Part shown: piece by piece, positions 47,206-58,637 of the stretch
How positions within the stretch are numbered: the stretch's first letter is position 1
Layout of the letters: the number at the start of each line of letters is the position of its first letter
Source of the DNA: Sebastes aleutianus
Lineage: Eukaryota; Chordata; Actinopteri; Perciformes; Sebastidae
Length of the DNA stretch: 64,000 nucleotides
Direction of reading: 5' to 3'
NCBI GenBank assembly: GCA_916700875.1
Contig: CAKAKS010000066.1
Span: forward strand, 7,719,743-7,783,742
The notes under the pieces: generated by a model
Seen by the model: the letters and a program-made list of their open reading frames with translations, nothing else
The model's database searches: none
Told to the model about the DNA's origin: nothing
Position numbers and translations under genes: made by a program

Positions 47206-48540
47206 AATTTATTTTATTGGCAAAAACAAAAACAAAACAACAAAAACAAAAAACATTTCAGATAATCGTAAAAATACTGCATAATATAGCAGCCGATAAT
47301 TGGCCAGGTCTGTACCCCACCATAGATAGAGGCCATAACGTGCAATAAAAATCTTCTTTCATTTTTTTTTAAAGAGGAAAAAATATTTTTCATCAGGTAA
47401 ATCTCATATCTGATCTTGTATTACCGCTGTCCTTTGTTTTTCCCCAGCCCCAAACCGTTTTCTGATCTGACCACGCTATCGTTACAGTTTGGTTAGGTTT
47501 AGTCACAAAAACGACTTGGCCAACATTGACTGTCGGAAGAAAAAGGAGAGCGAACAGTGGCCTCTTGTTTCAAACAAGCCCCCTGGAAGCGCGCCGGGCT
47601 TTGAAACAAATTTCCGTAGTGGCCAAACAGCGGTACTAGAACTTCAGTGTCTGTAACATGATGCCATTGGACCCAAAAAGACTTTTCCCATAGACTTACA
47701 TTGGGAAAAAGACGTCCGTAAATCAGCTGATAATTTTTTTGAGAAAAATCACCTTCCCAGTATGAACACTTGAATAGCTTATCAATAACTTATTTAAATC
47801 AGTAGATCCTAATAGTTGTAAAATGCTCTAATAGCTGAATCCTGAGTTATTTCCCTTCCTCTGTTCATGTGAATGAGACCCAGACCGAGGAAACGCTACT
47901 GCGCCTGCTCTATGGATGCAGAAGGTCACCGGATGATCCTGGTACTTTATCACTTTGCAGTCGAGCCATTTTGGTTTCATGCGCCACTGAGCAATTCTCA
48001 TAGGAATGAACAGGCACCCGCCTCCAACGCTGTATCCAGTTCTCTTTTTACATCCATGGTTTCAAAGTCCAATGATTGTTGACCCATCCATCCACCCCAA
48101 CCTCCTCCCTTTGCAGCCTGTGCGGCTCCATAATGTCACATCATTTCAACCTTTACTCCTGACAGTCGTAATCCCTTCAGCCATAAGAGAGCTTCTTCAC
48201 TTGAACGTAAGCAGATGTTTTCGGACACTTGCTGAACCGACCAATGCTGCCGTTTTTCTTGGGAGGACAGTTTTAAAATTGTACATTTATATAATGAAGT
48301 GCATGTCAGAAAGGGAATTTACTGTACTTCCGTTCCCTCCTTCTGTCCTCTTTTATTCTTATTATTTCTCTCTTCTCTCCTTGCCTTTACCCTGGATTTA
48401 ACCTGCTTCCTCTCTCTCTCTTCCCCCTCTGAGCTCCACGCTAATCATGCACTAGACAGTTCCACAGGCCCCCAATTCCACTTCAAAGGGCAACCATTTC
48501 CTCCTTGTCTGTAAGAGGACCTGTCAGCCCTGCCTGCCTA
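47206..48540. other. No gene seen; repeat traces
   Basis: An A-rich run lies at 47220-47260. A stretch at 47670-47720 (cccatagacttacattggga) is typical of dispersed fish repeats. 48050-48110 resembles the 3420-3450 and 56700-56740 repeat. C/T-rich frames at 48299-48514 are compositional. Confidence 0.45.
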
Positions 48541-49260
48541 CCTACCGCAAAGAGAGAGCAAGAAAGACAGAAAGAGAGAGCGAGAGGGGATGGGAGACAG
48601 AAGGAAAAGGGTGTTTAAAAAAAAAAAAGCAGTAGAGGAAGAGAAGCAGAAAAGTTGAGAGCGGGGTCCTCGAGGAGAAGCAAAAAGGTAGTGATGGTGC
48701 TGTGGCTGGCACTTCATCAGATGAATCGCGTCAGCACAGAGGTGCGTTTTTGTTAAGTGTGTGTTAAAAGTATCGGTGTGCTTGCGCGTGTTCGGAAGAG
48801 CACACGTCAGCGCTTCGCCAATCTCAGAGTTAGTGGAGAAAAATAAAAAAAAAAACAGAAAAGGTACTCAGGACCATTTTCACGCTTAAGAAAAAAAAAA
48901 GCTTTACCTTGCGATTTCTATTTGAACTTTTCTCCCGCTTTGCCTACCTCTCTTTCTCTCTCACATCTTCTTCTGCTCCCTCCTCCTCCTCCTCATCCTC
49001 CTCGCTCGCTTTTTCCACCCCGCAGGAGGAACAAGCGAAAGGAGAGAGCGAGCGGTGCGGTGTCCTGTTCCTCCCCGTCTCGTTTTCGGAGCGTGAATTA
49101 AAGTTGCATTCCGTGCCGCCATTGTTAGGGTAATAAGAAAAAGTTATCTTCAAAGGGTTCGGGTGGCGAGAGAGGAAAGAGCCAGGGGGATGGGAGACGA
49201 AGCTTGTGTGGAGGGGCGTGAGGTTTGGGGAGAGCGGAGATTTTTTTTTCTTGAGTCCTT
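48541..49260. promoter_or_regulatory. Purine-rich then CpG-bearing, promoter-like patch
   Basis: Polypurine (48541-48660) is followed by A-runs. At 48935-49115 the sequence is C/T-rich and then CpG-rich (gagcgagcggtgcggtgtcc, ttccgtgccgccattgt). This is the sort of composition seen at 5' ends of fish genes, but no splice donor with a convincing coding exon follows. Low-confidence suggestion only. Confidence 0.25.
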
Positions 49261-49408
49261 CTAATGCGTGAAATTACACCTGCCACCTTCCTGTCTGTGT
49301 ACCGCGAGTATGTGTGAGTTCTGTGCACATAATCGCACATATTTGTGTATGTGCACATCCACATACAAGCACTGATTTGTATAGTACATACCGAACAATA
49401 CTCCGGTT

Positions 49409-49410
<2 letters not shown>

Positions 49411-49441
<31 letters not shown>
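49411..49441. repeat. (CA)n microsatellite
   Basis: About 30 bp of CA repeat. Confidence 0.9.
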
Positions 49442-49444
<3 letters not shown>

Positions 49445-49604
49445 CACCACACATTTCCTATCCTAGTGTGTGCTGTCTAAAGCTATATTTCTGGTGCGCA
49501 ACACTATATTCCTATTAACAGTCAGTCCCAGATAGCAAGTTAATTAACTCTCTGCCCTCTTTCTCCCCTGGCTATCAGCGCACAGGTAGCCTTTCATGTT
49601 GCCA

Positions 49605-50025
49605 CCGAGAGATAGAGGGGAGGGACGGCAGGGAGGGGGAGAGAGAGGTGAGGAGTGAGATGGAGGAGAGAAGGAAGCGAAGGGTGGAGGCGAGAGAAGA
49701 AGTGAGGGAGAAAGAGAGAAAGATGAGGGGTGAGGGAGAGAGGTAAAATGTGTTGGGGGGGGGGGGGGGAAGGGGGGTGGACGGAAACATGAGCTAAATT
49801 GGATTTGGATGAGAAACCGCTGAGAGGGTTGTAAAGTGGCAGGGACGGTGGACAGAATGTAAGAAAGGTTTTTTTTTCTTTTTCTTTTTTTAAATTTCTT
49901 CGTCGTTCCTTTTTTTTCATGTTCAGCGTTTCAACACCTGTTCAGAGCGCAGTAGGAGATGAAACAAATGGAGAGGGAGGAACGGAGGGGACGGGGACGG
50001 GGGGTGGGGGGTGAGCTGAGGAGAC
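49605..50025. repeat. Polypurine tract with G-run
   Basis: The plus strand is mostly A and G from 49605 to 49790, with an uninterrupted G-run around 49756-49769 and more G-rich sequence at 49980-50015. Minus-strand Ser/Leu/Pro frames are artefacts. Confidence 0.8.
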
Positions 50026-50404
50026 GAGCGCTTGGAATGAAAGTGCTTAGGTTTTGATCTCGCATGTACTCTGAGCAGGCTGACATCAGGATCATTGTGT
50101 TTTACTGTGGGGGCTAAGGGCCCCGCCGGAGAGCTGGGCACTGCATCAGTTTACCAGAGGGCTAATAACCGACACTTCTAATTATTAAGATGTTACAGCT
50201 CTTGTAAGAGAGCTACAGCCCTGCAGTTGGTCACTGTTTGCTATTACTCTGCACACAGTCCACCACCCATTTATGGCTACAATACACAAGTTTTATTCAC
50301 AAGTTTATCCAAACATTTGCTCCTCATCTTGTTGACCTGTCTGTTTGACAACAGCACACAGCCTGAGTACACATGCCAGAACACATGTTAAATACAGAAA
50401 TTAA
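50026..50404. other. No gene seen; unique-looking sequence
   Basis: A balanced-composition stretch at 50040-50230 shows no repeat features and could be a conserved non-coding block, but this cannot be judged from one sequence. Confidence 0.3.
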
Positions 50405-50796
50405 AGACGTTCCGATACTATTTTTTTTTCCTTCCCAATACCGATTCCAATACCTGAACTTGCGGTATCGGCTGATAACAAACACCGATCCAATATCAGT
50501 GTGATAAAAAAATATATATTGTGACATGACAAACTACATGCAATCAGTTCTTCTTTGCTGCTCTAAAACAGTAGTTGCCAGTGGCAGCCATGATACATCC
50601 AGGGCGACAGTACAGGGAAGGCTACTGTTTTGGAGCGGCGAAGAAGAATTGATTCCCGATTAAACAAGTTGACTTTTTTTTCTGGGTTAATAACTTATGG
50701 TATCGGATCAGTGCATAGACTGGCGTACTTACCGAGACCCAATCCCCAATTTTGGGCAGTATTGGACACATTTCCCATTCTGGTATCGGAACAACT
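50405..50796. mobile_element. hAT-like element (GTTCCGATAC family)
   Basis: Inverted ends are GTTCCGATAC (50409) and GTATCGGAAC (50783-50792). The interior is shared with 28309-28620. It is non-coding. Confidence 0.8.
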
Positions 50797-50816
50797 GAAA
50801 CAAAAACGAAACCATT

Positions 50817-50827
50817 GATGATGATGG

Positions 50828-50892
<65 letters not shown>
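50817..50892. repeat. (GAT)n trinucleotide array
   Basis: About 25 GAT units with one early GGT. It creates poly-His or poly-Ser frames on the minus strand that are not genes. Confidence 0.95.
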
Positions 50893-51159
50893 TTTGAAAG
50901 GGTCTGGTCTTTGTGACGTGTTCAGCTTTTCTCTTCTGTTGTGTCTCACTGCTTTCAACCATTGTTGTTGTTGACTTGCTTTGCTCTTGTGAGTGGAAGT
51001 AACAAATTACATTTACTCTTGTTACTGTAACAAAAATGCACAACAATGCAATAAAATGAGGGATGCCGTCATTATGGGTTATGGTTAAGATTAGCATCAC
51101 CTCGGGTCCCATGTGCTTTAATTAATAACTGATTTAATTCACCACCCATCGAGCTTACC

Positions 51160-51420
51160 TGGGAACTTCTATCTTCGGTGAGGTGTGTGAGATTGTTTCT
51201 GCTGTTTTTGACAATTCCTGCGACGGTTGTGACTGCTGAGCGCTCATTCAACTCAAAGGTTTTTCGTTTGCTTTTTGCCTTTATTTTATAGTGACGATAA
51301 GGGGAGAGAGAAACGATGACATGTAGCAAAGGACCACAAGTCGGATTTTGCCAAAGCAGGAAGTGTAAACTGAACACTAGAACATGGCTCAAGGGTTCAA
51401 TTCCCACTGAGTCCACGCAT
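51160..51420 (+). pseudogene. hAT transposase C-terminal relic and adjoining repeat
   Basis: In one plus-strand frame 51192-51260 reads LFLTIPATVVTAERSFNSK. This resembles the dimerisation motif (IPxTxxxAERSFS) at the end of hAT-family transposases. It continues for only a few codons. 51280-51420 carries a widespread vertebrate repeat (gggagagagaaacgatgacatg). A 174-codon minus-strand frame overlaps it and is likely spurious. Confidence 0.6.
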
Positions 51421-52088
51421 ACTATACATAATACAGCATTGCATTCATGCCAAATAGTAACAGCATGAAGTTCTGTCAAGTTTGCCTCAGACACGATGAC
51501 GGTTATTTTAGCAAAATGCACCACCTCAAGCCACAGAAATGAGAGCAGACGATACAAAATAAGACGCACATTAGAAACTGCTTTGATATTCCACATCGTA
51601 GATTCCTGTGTTTACGTTTGATCTCATTTGAATGCTCGTTCTGCTCTCATTGTGTGTGTGTGTGTGTGTGTGAGCACACCTATGTGCATGTGTGTGTTGG
51701 CCTGCTTGTATATCTGAGTGTATCCCTCAGGCCTTTTTTCCAGATCAAGGCCTTCATAGTCTCAGCTCGATGAAGAGGTCGTGACAGCCAATTAGCTCAC
51801 ACTAAATTGATCCAACCATCTGTGTGTGTGTGGGTGTCTGTGTATCTGTGTGTTTCCCAATCAATGCTCGTGCTTTATCGGCGAAGCCATTACTCATTTC
51901 ATTGAGTGATGGGCGCATACAAAAAGACTCAAAAAGAGGGAAATTTGTAATTTATAATAAAGTGAAATCTTTCAGATTTATGGATTTGTATAAACACGTT
52001 TAATTGACACTCAGACACAGAAGTAAAACAAAGTTGGGAATTTAAACAAACACTTGTTGCCTTTTCATATATTTTTAAATGTCAAAAG
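51421..52088. other. No gene seen
   Basis: Short GT arrays lie at 51653-51671 and 51818-51850. No exon is recognised. Confidence 0.4.
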
Positions 52089-52325
52089 TAGGGCTGTCAA
52101 TCGATTAAAATATAAATTGCAATTAATCACAAGATTGTCAATAGTTAATCGGGATTAATCACAAATTAATCGCACATTTTTTATCTGTTCAAAATGTACC
52201 TTAAAGGGAGATTTATCAAGTATTTAATACTCTTATCAACATGGGAGTGGGTAAATATTCTCACTTTATGCAAATGTATGTATATATTTATTATTGGAAA
52301 TCAATTAACAACATAAAACAATGAA
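52089..52325. mobile_element. hAT-like element (TAGGGCTGTCAATCGATT type)
   Basis: The left end TAGGGCTGTCAATCGATT and the following 230 bp match 15246-15470 and parts of 19388-19631. The right end is not found. Confidence 0.7.
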
Positions 52326-52974
52326 ATTACCCATCAGCTTTAATGCAGTGCCCAATTGTTTTAGTGTTTTTGTGTTCTGTACTCGGTAGCAGACATTTTG
52401 TTAAACAAATTAGTTGTACTGTGGCTGGCCTCATTTTGATACACCAAGATACCGTCTTGTTTTCTGACATGTCTGTGACTGAGGATGTGAGCTGTAGAAC
52501 GACTAGTGTATTTATCGCCAGTGCAATTTATTTGATTAATACAATTTTAGGATAATCTTAAGTGATTTTATAGAGCCTCTTTATGGAAAGGGTCAAGCAA
52601 TATAACAGGGAAGAAAGTTTTCTGAGGGAAAGGGTTTGAGTCTGATCGGGCCCAGGGCAGCTTCCAGGAGATTTTTTTCTCTCAGTAAGTGCAGGGTACA
52701 CGTGTTAATCTGCCAAACTCAGGCCTGAATGCCAGATTAGAGGAATTTCTATTGATATGGGAAATATACTTGTAGACCTCAAGATGCTGCTGCACAGCTG
52801 GAATTTAATCCAGAGGGGTTGGAAGGGAAGCTTTGACGAAAGCTAAATCACAGTGGAGCAGAGCAAAGTTGTGATAGTGGCCTGAGCCGACACAAACTAA
52901 TGAAAATATACTGTAAAGCTGAATAACAATACACCAATATGCAGGTGCACCTGGCTTTTAACGGGAACGGGAGA
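52326..52974. other. No gene seen
   Basis: A 70-codon frame at 52343 has no recognisable domain or splice context. Confidence 0.4.
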
Positions 52975-53185
52975 TGACACTCTGATTGGTTTAAGTTCTG
53001 TTACGCCCAAAACACACATATGATTAATTAAGAGACTTAATACAACGTCTTTGCCCTTTATGCCTTAATTTGCGCCCAGATTATGCGGCGTTTAACTAGC
53101 AAAAGTGGAGTTGGACACGCCCTTAATGAACTTGCGCCATGCACTTCAGACCATCCGCTATAGATCGTTTAAATAGGGCCCATAG
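52975..53185. repeat. Dispersed repeat fragment
   Basis: Sequence around gttacgcccaaaacacacat and tggacacgcccttaatgaac has the look of a frequent fish DNA-transposon interior, ending aaatagggccc. The ends are not resolved. Confidence 0.45.
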
Positions 53186-55160
53186 TGTTTCCCCTGAAGG
53201 GCAGATTGGTTTTTGCTCCCCTGTGATTTGGATTTCCTTTAGAAAATCATGATTTATGGTTTATCTATAACTACTTTCACACCCAAGGGTAAAGTGACTC
53301 AGAGGTCGGTTCATCATATTGGTAAAACAGTTGGGGGAGTGAATGACAAATCCGTCTCCCTTCCTTCATCATATAGTAAATCCCTTGATTAAGACACTGA
53401 ACCCGAGCAGAGTCGCCCAGCAGAAACACTCAAAACAGTAAGTGATATTACTTGTAATGATGGGGCTTTTTTAGCTCACATTGATGATTATTCTGCTTCA
53501 ACTTTTACGCAAATCTAATGACAACTCTATGTTGGTAACTCAAAAAAGACCCGGTTCACTGTTGATTGACACGGTTGAAAGCAGTGTAGCAAAAGCTTGA
53601 GTTTTCAGCTGCTACTTGAAATAATGTGACATGCAACATGTGCACATAGGTGGGTGCAATTATTTAGTCCGAACATTTCCCCAAAAGGTTGTACAAGCTA
53701 ATTTCCAGAGGGCATTAAGTTAGAACAGACATCCGGCCAATGGTTGCTAAGAATCTGAGACCATGGCACGCTATTTTACTCACTGCCCCAGTTTTTGGTT
53801 GTTTTGTGGGGATTGGTTCCACCGTCTGAGGAAGTGCTCATCCCTTAATTTGTTTTTCTTTAAAATGCACTTCCTTTATGTGTCTTTGGGGAGTTAAAAT
53901 GACGGGATGTTGTGCGCACTACAAGATGACGGAAAGTTGTCATTTGGCTCTTATGCTACATAAAATGTGTGTGCATTTTTTTTTTTTAAATGTGTGTGAT
54001 TTGATTAGTTTCTATCTTAAAGGTGAGATGCTGCTTTTTAAACTAAATTAGTATTTAATTAAGTGGATTTTTTGTAATTTAATTTTTGAGTAACTTCCTA
54101 GTTAACTTCCTACCTCCTTTCTTTGTCTCTACATGTCTATATCACTCTCACTTCCTCCCTCCATTTTCTCTTTCTACTTTTTTTTTTCTCTTTTTCAATC
54201 TCCCATACCCTCTTTCTTTCTCTCTCTCACATACACACACACACACACACCCTCGTTCCTGTCACCGTTTGATCAAACTCCACCATTGAGTTGACGGTGC
54301 TTTCAGCTGAAAGCGCTGCAGTAAATAAAAATAAAATGAAACAAGGGATGAATAAAATATGAGCATAATAATGAATAAATAAAGGTGTGACTGTATTAAT
54401 AAGAACGAGTCAGAGGTATCAGACGAATAGAAACCAACACACGCCACCATCGCCTACGCGTTCAGCACTGATGAAAGGCTAAGGTGTGTGGGTTAGCAGA
54501 CAGCCCTTCTACCTTCACCTCTCTTCTTGCTTCCTCTTTTTCTCTGCCTTTCATTCACTGTTCAGTCTCTCCGTAACGTTATGGGCTTAACAAAAATAAT
54601 ACTTGTAAAGCAATATATAAGGTGTAGGTTGCAAAAGACAGCTAAAACAAAATTATATATATAAATTATATATTTATATAGTGTATATATTAGCCGTAAT
54701 GTTACATTAGTAATACCACCGAACGAAGCCGAGCAATTACAGTAGCACAAACTGTGCATCGTATTTCATTTTTGTTTTGTTTTTTTGCCATGGGAACCTA
54801 TATCAGTGATGCAAAAAATCTGAGCAAGAATATTGTTTAATTTTATTTGGGTTTATTTATTGGGTTATTTGGTTGGGGGCTGCTGCAGACTCTAATCTTC
54901 TGCAGCCTACAAACTGTAGTTCTTCTGCCAACGACACGTTCGTGTTTACATAACTCACGGAGAAGGCAAAATGTTGCCACACCGGTGACTTCAGGGAAGC
55001 AGGAGGATATTTTACGGTTCTGTTGTTTCTCCGTCATCTCCGACTCCGGCAGTGGCCTCTCAAAGTGCAGCCGCAGGCTACCGGTAAGCTACGCTGTGTC
55101 GTCTTTGAAGTGCGCAAGTAGGCGGGGATGGAGAGAAAGAAAATACTACTGGGAATACTA
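53186..55160. other. No gene seen
   Basis: A C/T-rich stretch and a short CA array lie at 54100-54252, and an AT-rich run at 54640-54700. 54840-55160 may already be the interior of the element ending at 55241. No exon is supported. Confidence 0.4.
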
Positions 55161-55164
55161 CTGC

Positions 55165-55241
55165 TTTTGACTTTGAAGGTCGAATTCGAAAGCTCATTTC
55201 GATCGTTTTTCAATTTAGAATCAAAATTGTGACACCCCTAA
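55165..55241. mobile_element. Right end of a hAT-like element
   Basis: The sequence cgaattcgaaagctcatttcg followed by aattgtgacacccctaat matches the right end of the complete element at 57653-58144. The left end is not identified. Confidence 0.6.
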
Positions 55242-55379
55242 TATATACATATATATAACGGCACACCAGCAGCTCACAGGTTTCACTTATGTCAATGTAT
55301 ATTTTAGCCCAAATGTGAAATTAAAGGAAGTCTTCCTCTTTTCAAACTGACTCTGAGTTCACACAGCCATCTGAATGCA

Positions 55380-55560
55380 ACGCCTCTCCTCATACGCCAC
55401 CGTGGGCATTCCAAAACAGGCTGATCACCGTGGCAACGGGACAGAGCGGTGGTGATTGGCCACGGTCCTTATCATTCCTGTCAGGACAGGTGCGAGCGCT
55501 CTCAGTTAAACTAGCTCTTGATTGGTTCAAACCGCCGGGAGGCCAACAAATCCCTAATCA
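55380..55560. promoter_or_regulatory. Candidate regulatory patch: X-box and two CCAAT boxes
   Basis: ATCACCGTGGCAAC (55424-55437) resembles the RFX X-box. ATTGG, the reverse of CCAAT, occurs at 55455-55459 and 55521-55525. A CAGGTG E-box lies near 55487. X-box plus CCAAT spacing is a known promoter layout, but no exon follows within the next few hundred bases. Confidence 0.35.
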
Positions 55561-55612
55561 GACTGTTAGCATATGAAAGAGAGAGGTGAGATAGAGGGAG
55601 CAGGAGGGAAAG

Positions 55613-55616
<4 letters not shown>

Positions 55617-55659
<43 letters not shown>
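55617..55659. repeat. (GA)n microsatellite
   Basis: About 43 bp of GA repeat, within a longer purine-rich stretch to 55690. Confidence 0.95.
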
Positions 55660-55662
<3 letters not shown>

Positions 55663-55754
55663 AGAAAAGAGAGAGAGAAAATTGTAAATGAGAGTGATAT
55701 CGAGATATTTGCAGTTAGAATGAAACAGCTCCCATGCCACATCAGCATGCACCA

Positions 55755-55803
55755 ACACACACACACACACACACGCACACACACACAAACACACACACAC
55801 ACA
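55755..55803. repeat. (CA)n microsatellite
   Basis: CA repeat with single CG and AA interruptions. Confidence 0.9.
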
Positions 55804-55899
55804 GACACACTTTTAAAAACATGCAACAGTGATGCAAACCCATACACACACACATATAGGCTACACACATCCAAGTACTGCCTCTCCACACAGATGGGC

Positions 55900-55901
<2 letters not shown>

Positions 55902-55954
<53 letters not shown>
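55902..55954. repeat. (GT)n microsatellite
   Basis: About 53 bp of perfect GT repeat. Confidence 0.95.
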
Positions 55955-55956
<2 letters not shown>

Positions 55957-56313
55957 TGTTGGTTGGGACAAAGGCAGATGGAGCTGTTAACACCCTATGG
56001 CACCTCTCCATCCAGCACACATACAAACAGATGCACATGTTGACGTAGCACAAAAAGGACAAGATGTAAAAGTGAAGGGGATGGGCAAAGAGAAACTTTA
56101 GAGAAAATGTTGATCCTTTTACAGTTCGCAAACGATGATGTAGGTAGGTGTGCGCACGCATTTTGGCAACGTAATTGTATGATATGATATCTTACGAAAA
56201 AGTTATTCCTCTGTTTTCGTTCGTTTTCTTACAAATGTCCAACAACACGTGTTCGTTACATGCATACAGTCTTTTCAAAATAAACTTCCGTCTTCACAGG
56301 AAACGACTTCCTT

Positions 56314-56628
56314 AGGTTTAGGCAACAAAACTACTAAGTTAGGTTTAGGCAACAAAACTACTAAGTTAGGTTTAGGAAACAAAACTGCTTGGTTGGGTTT
56401 AGGCAACAAAACTGCTTAGTTAGGCTTAGGAAAATATTTACTTGGTTAGGTTTAGGCAACAAAACTACTTAGTTAGGTTTAGGAAACAAAACTACTTGGT
56501 TAGGTTTAGGCAACAAAACTACTTAGTTAGGTTTAGGAAAAGATAGACTTGGTTAGGATTAGGCAACAAAACAAATTTGGGTTAAGAAAAGCTCAACTTG
56601 GTTAGGTTTAGGCTTAAAATAACTCTGG
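56314..56628. repeat. 27-bp minisatellite
   Basis: The unit aggtttaggcaacaaaacta followed by cttagtt is repeated about twelve times. Two variants (ggcaac and ggaaac or ggaaaa) tend to alternate in the later units. Downstream sequence (56640-56800) resembles 3365-3450. Confidence 0.9.
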
Positions 56629-56800
56629 AAGTACGTAACTTACGTGACGAATATATCAACGTTGACTTCTGGTTTCACACGGGACACAAACGCTGCTCTC
56701 CTGGGTGAAAGTCAGGTATTTTTTGACCCACCCGTCCACCTTGACCTCCTAAACGGCGTTCGGCGCTCTCTATACTTCCTGGTTCATGTTTACGTGGATT

Positions 56801-57477
56801 ACACACAAATCAACTTCATGGGATATAATTTATATACAAATTACAGTGCATTTACTTTTCGTAGGTATTGCCACAAACTGTGTATGAGACCAGTCTGATT
56901 TTAAATAAGTTAGCTCACACACAAATATGCACACATACATGCATGAAGTAGCATTCTAATACACATGTATGCACACAACACAAAACATGAACATACAAGC
57001 AAGCAAACAAAGGCTGCTTTTTTCAGGGGGCAAAGTGAAAATGAAATATAGTTCTTGCCATCAGATACCTTTTCGCATGGATGTCACCAGTTAATGCCTT
57101 TCTCTCTATTTCCTCTGCTTTTCTTTCCCCCCTTTCTTCCTCTGTGTCGCTATCTCTGGCTTTCAGGATGCCAGCGCTGGCACCCAGGGTAATATCAAGA
57201 AAAACTATTTTCACTTTGATGTGTGCCTGTGTGTGTAAGCTACCTGTTGTGTGTGGAGCACTTCTGCGTGGGTGCATGAAAGGTGTGTGTCTGTGCACGC
57301 AGCATACCTGTGTGTGCGACATCTCTGCTCTGTTCCAGCTCTTGCATGTGGCGCTGTTATGTGAGTACATCAATATGCAATACGTGTGCTGTATTTGTCC
57401 ATGCGCAGATATGTTGTTCACATCTATGTAGATGTGTAGAAAGCGGGAACCCTCATGGGAACCTGTTATCTGTATCC
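56801..57477. other. No gene seen
   Basis: Short CA-containing stretches and a C/T-rich patch (57095-57150). Long frames on both strands here show no recognisable domain. Confidence 0.4.
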
Positions 57478-57482
57478 TGCAG

Positions 57483-57650
57483 ACCTGGAACACACTATTT
57501 TTGGAGCAAAAGCTACAAGAAGAGCAAACATAAACGTGTTTCATTCAGGGGCTGGATCATCAAACGGATGCAGTCCACGAAGTCAGGTCCATCTGAGAAC
57601 CTGGTGGCCATACTGAGCCTACACCTTCTTCCCCAAAAGAGATGGTCTAA
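57483..57650 (+). CDS. Weak candidate exon, unknown protein
   Basis: A splice-acceptor-like stretch (ttatctgtatcctgcag, ending 57482) is followed by an open frame starting PGTHYFWSKSYKKSKHKRV and continuing WIIKRMQSTKSG to 57650, just before a hAT insertion. The composition is unlike the surrounding low-complexity frames. I recognise no family. No donor is clear; GT occurs at 57587 (tcaggtcc) and 57602 (ctggtgg). It could equally be chance or a piece of an old element. Confidence 0.2.
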
Positions 57651-57652
57651 CT

Positions 57653-58144
57653 TAGGGGTATCACGATTCTCCAAATCCACGATTCGATTTGACTTTTGAT
57701 TTTAAGGTTACAATTCAATTTGATTTCTTGATTTAAACATGCCATTGTTGGACGGTGGAGTCTTGATTCATAAAGATCAATAGATTGTCCGTCATTTACA
57801 CTTTCAACCAAAAAAAGATCCACTACATGGCAGGAGGGTACTTTACAACAACAGCTAGAGTTTCTCAGAGTTTACGAGGTGCACCTGAATGCACCAGGAA
57901 GTCCCTGTCTGCGCCCACATGCTTTACACTACGGCGAGCATAGACCCTGCTCTACCGTACAAAGCGATGTAGACACACAATCGATTTTAAGTGGAGATAG
58001 CTTGACCAAGGCTAAAATCGGTAAAATGTTATGATTAAAAAAAGTACTGGAAGAATCGCCGATCCTGCTTTTGATTTTGATGATCGAAATCGGAAGCCAA
58101 TTTCGATCGAATTCGGATTTAGAATCCAAATCGTGACACCCCTA
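57653..58144. mobile_element. hAT-like element with TAGGGGTATCACGATTCT ends
   Basis: The inverted ends TAGGGGTATCACGATTCT and agaatccaaatcgtgacacc plus ccta bound 492 bp. Flanking octamers gtctaact and gtccaacc match at 6 of 8. It is non-coding, and its right end is shared with 55165-55241. Confidence 0.85.
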
Positions 58145-58591
58145 GTCCAACCTCACAGACACCAAAACTAAAGGTAGAGAGAAAAATGAGGGATACATAA
58201 AAGAGGGATGAAAAATGGAGATGAAGGAAGAAATTCAGGCTGAAACAAAGAGCAGAAAACACAACAACGAGAAAGATGGGAAACATTTTTATCTGATTGG
58301 CATGTAGATGTTCATACACAGAGTATGGTTTGTGTCGTTCCTTATTACAGAGCCTGAATAAATGGCAGACAGATGACATGCAGAAGTGTACTTGACAATG
58401 TGTGTGTATGAGTATGGGAGAATACGCTCCTGGTGTCAAAGAAGGCCTGTAAGCTAAAATTGGCCATGTGTGTGCGTGGGTGACAAACTGTTTGTGTGTG
58501 TCACAGTGAGCACAGTATGTGTGAGCAACAATATCCATCCATCACACTTACCAGCTGGCCGTCTGCATGTCAGGGTCTTTTTTCTTTCACA

Positions 58592-58593
<2 letters not shown>
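58145..58593. other. No gene seen
   Basis: Purine-rich at 58165-58250. The minus-strand frame across 58119-58538 shows no domain. Confidence 0.4.

Positions 58594-58633
<40 letters not shown>
58594..58633. repeat. (CA)n microsatellite
   Basis: About 40 bp of perfect CA repeat. Confidence 0.95.

Positions 58634-58637
<4 letters not shown>

Noticed and set aside
51072..51596. A 174-codon minus-strand frame
   Set aside because: It crosses a hAT relic in the opposite strand and a dispersed repeat, and shows no domain of its own.
56314..56628. A CRISPR array
   Set aside because: Units are directly adjacent with no unique spacers, and the genome is that of a vertebrate.
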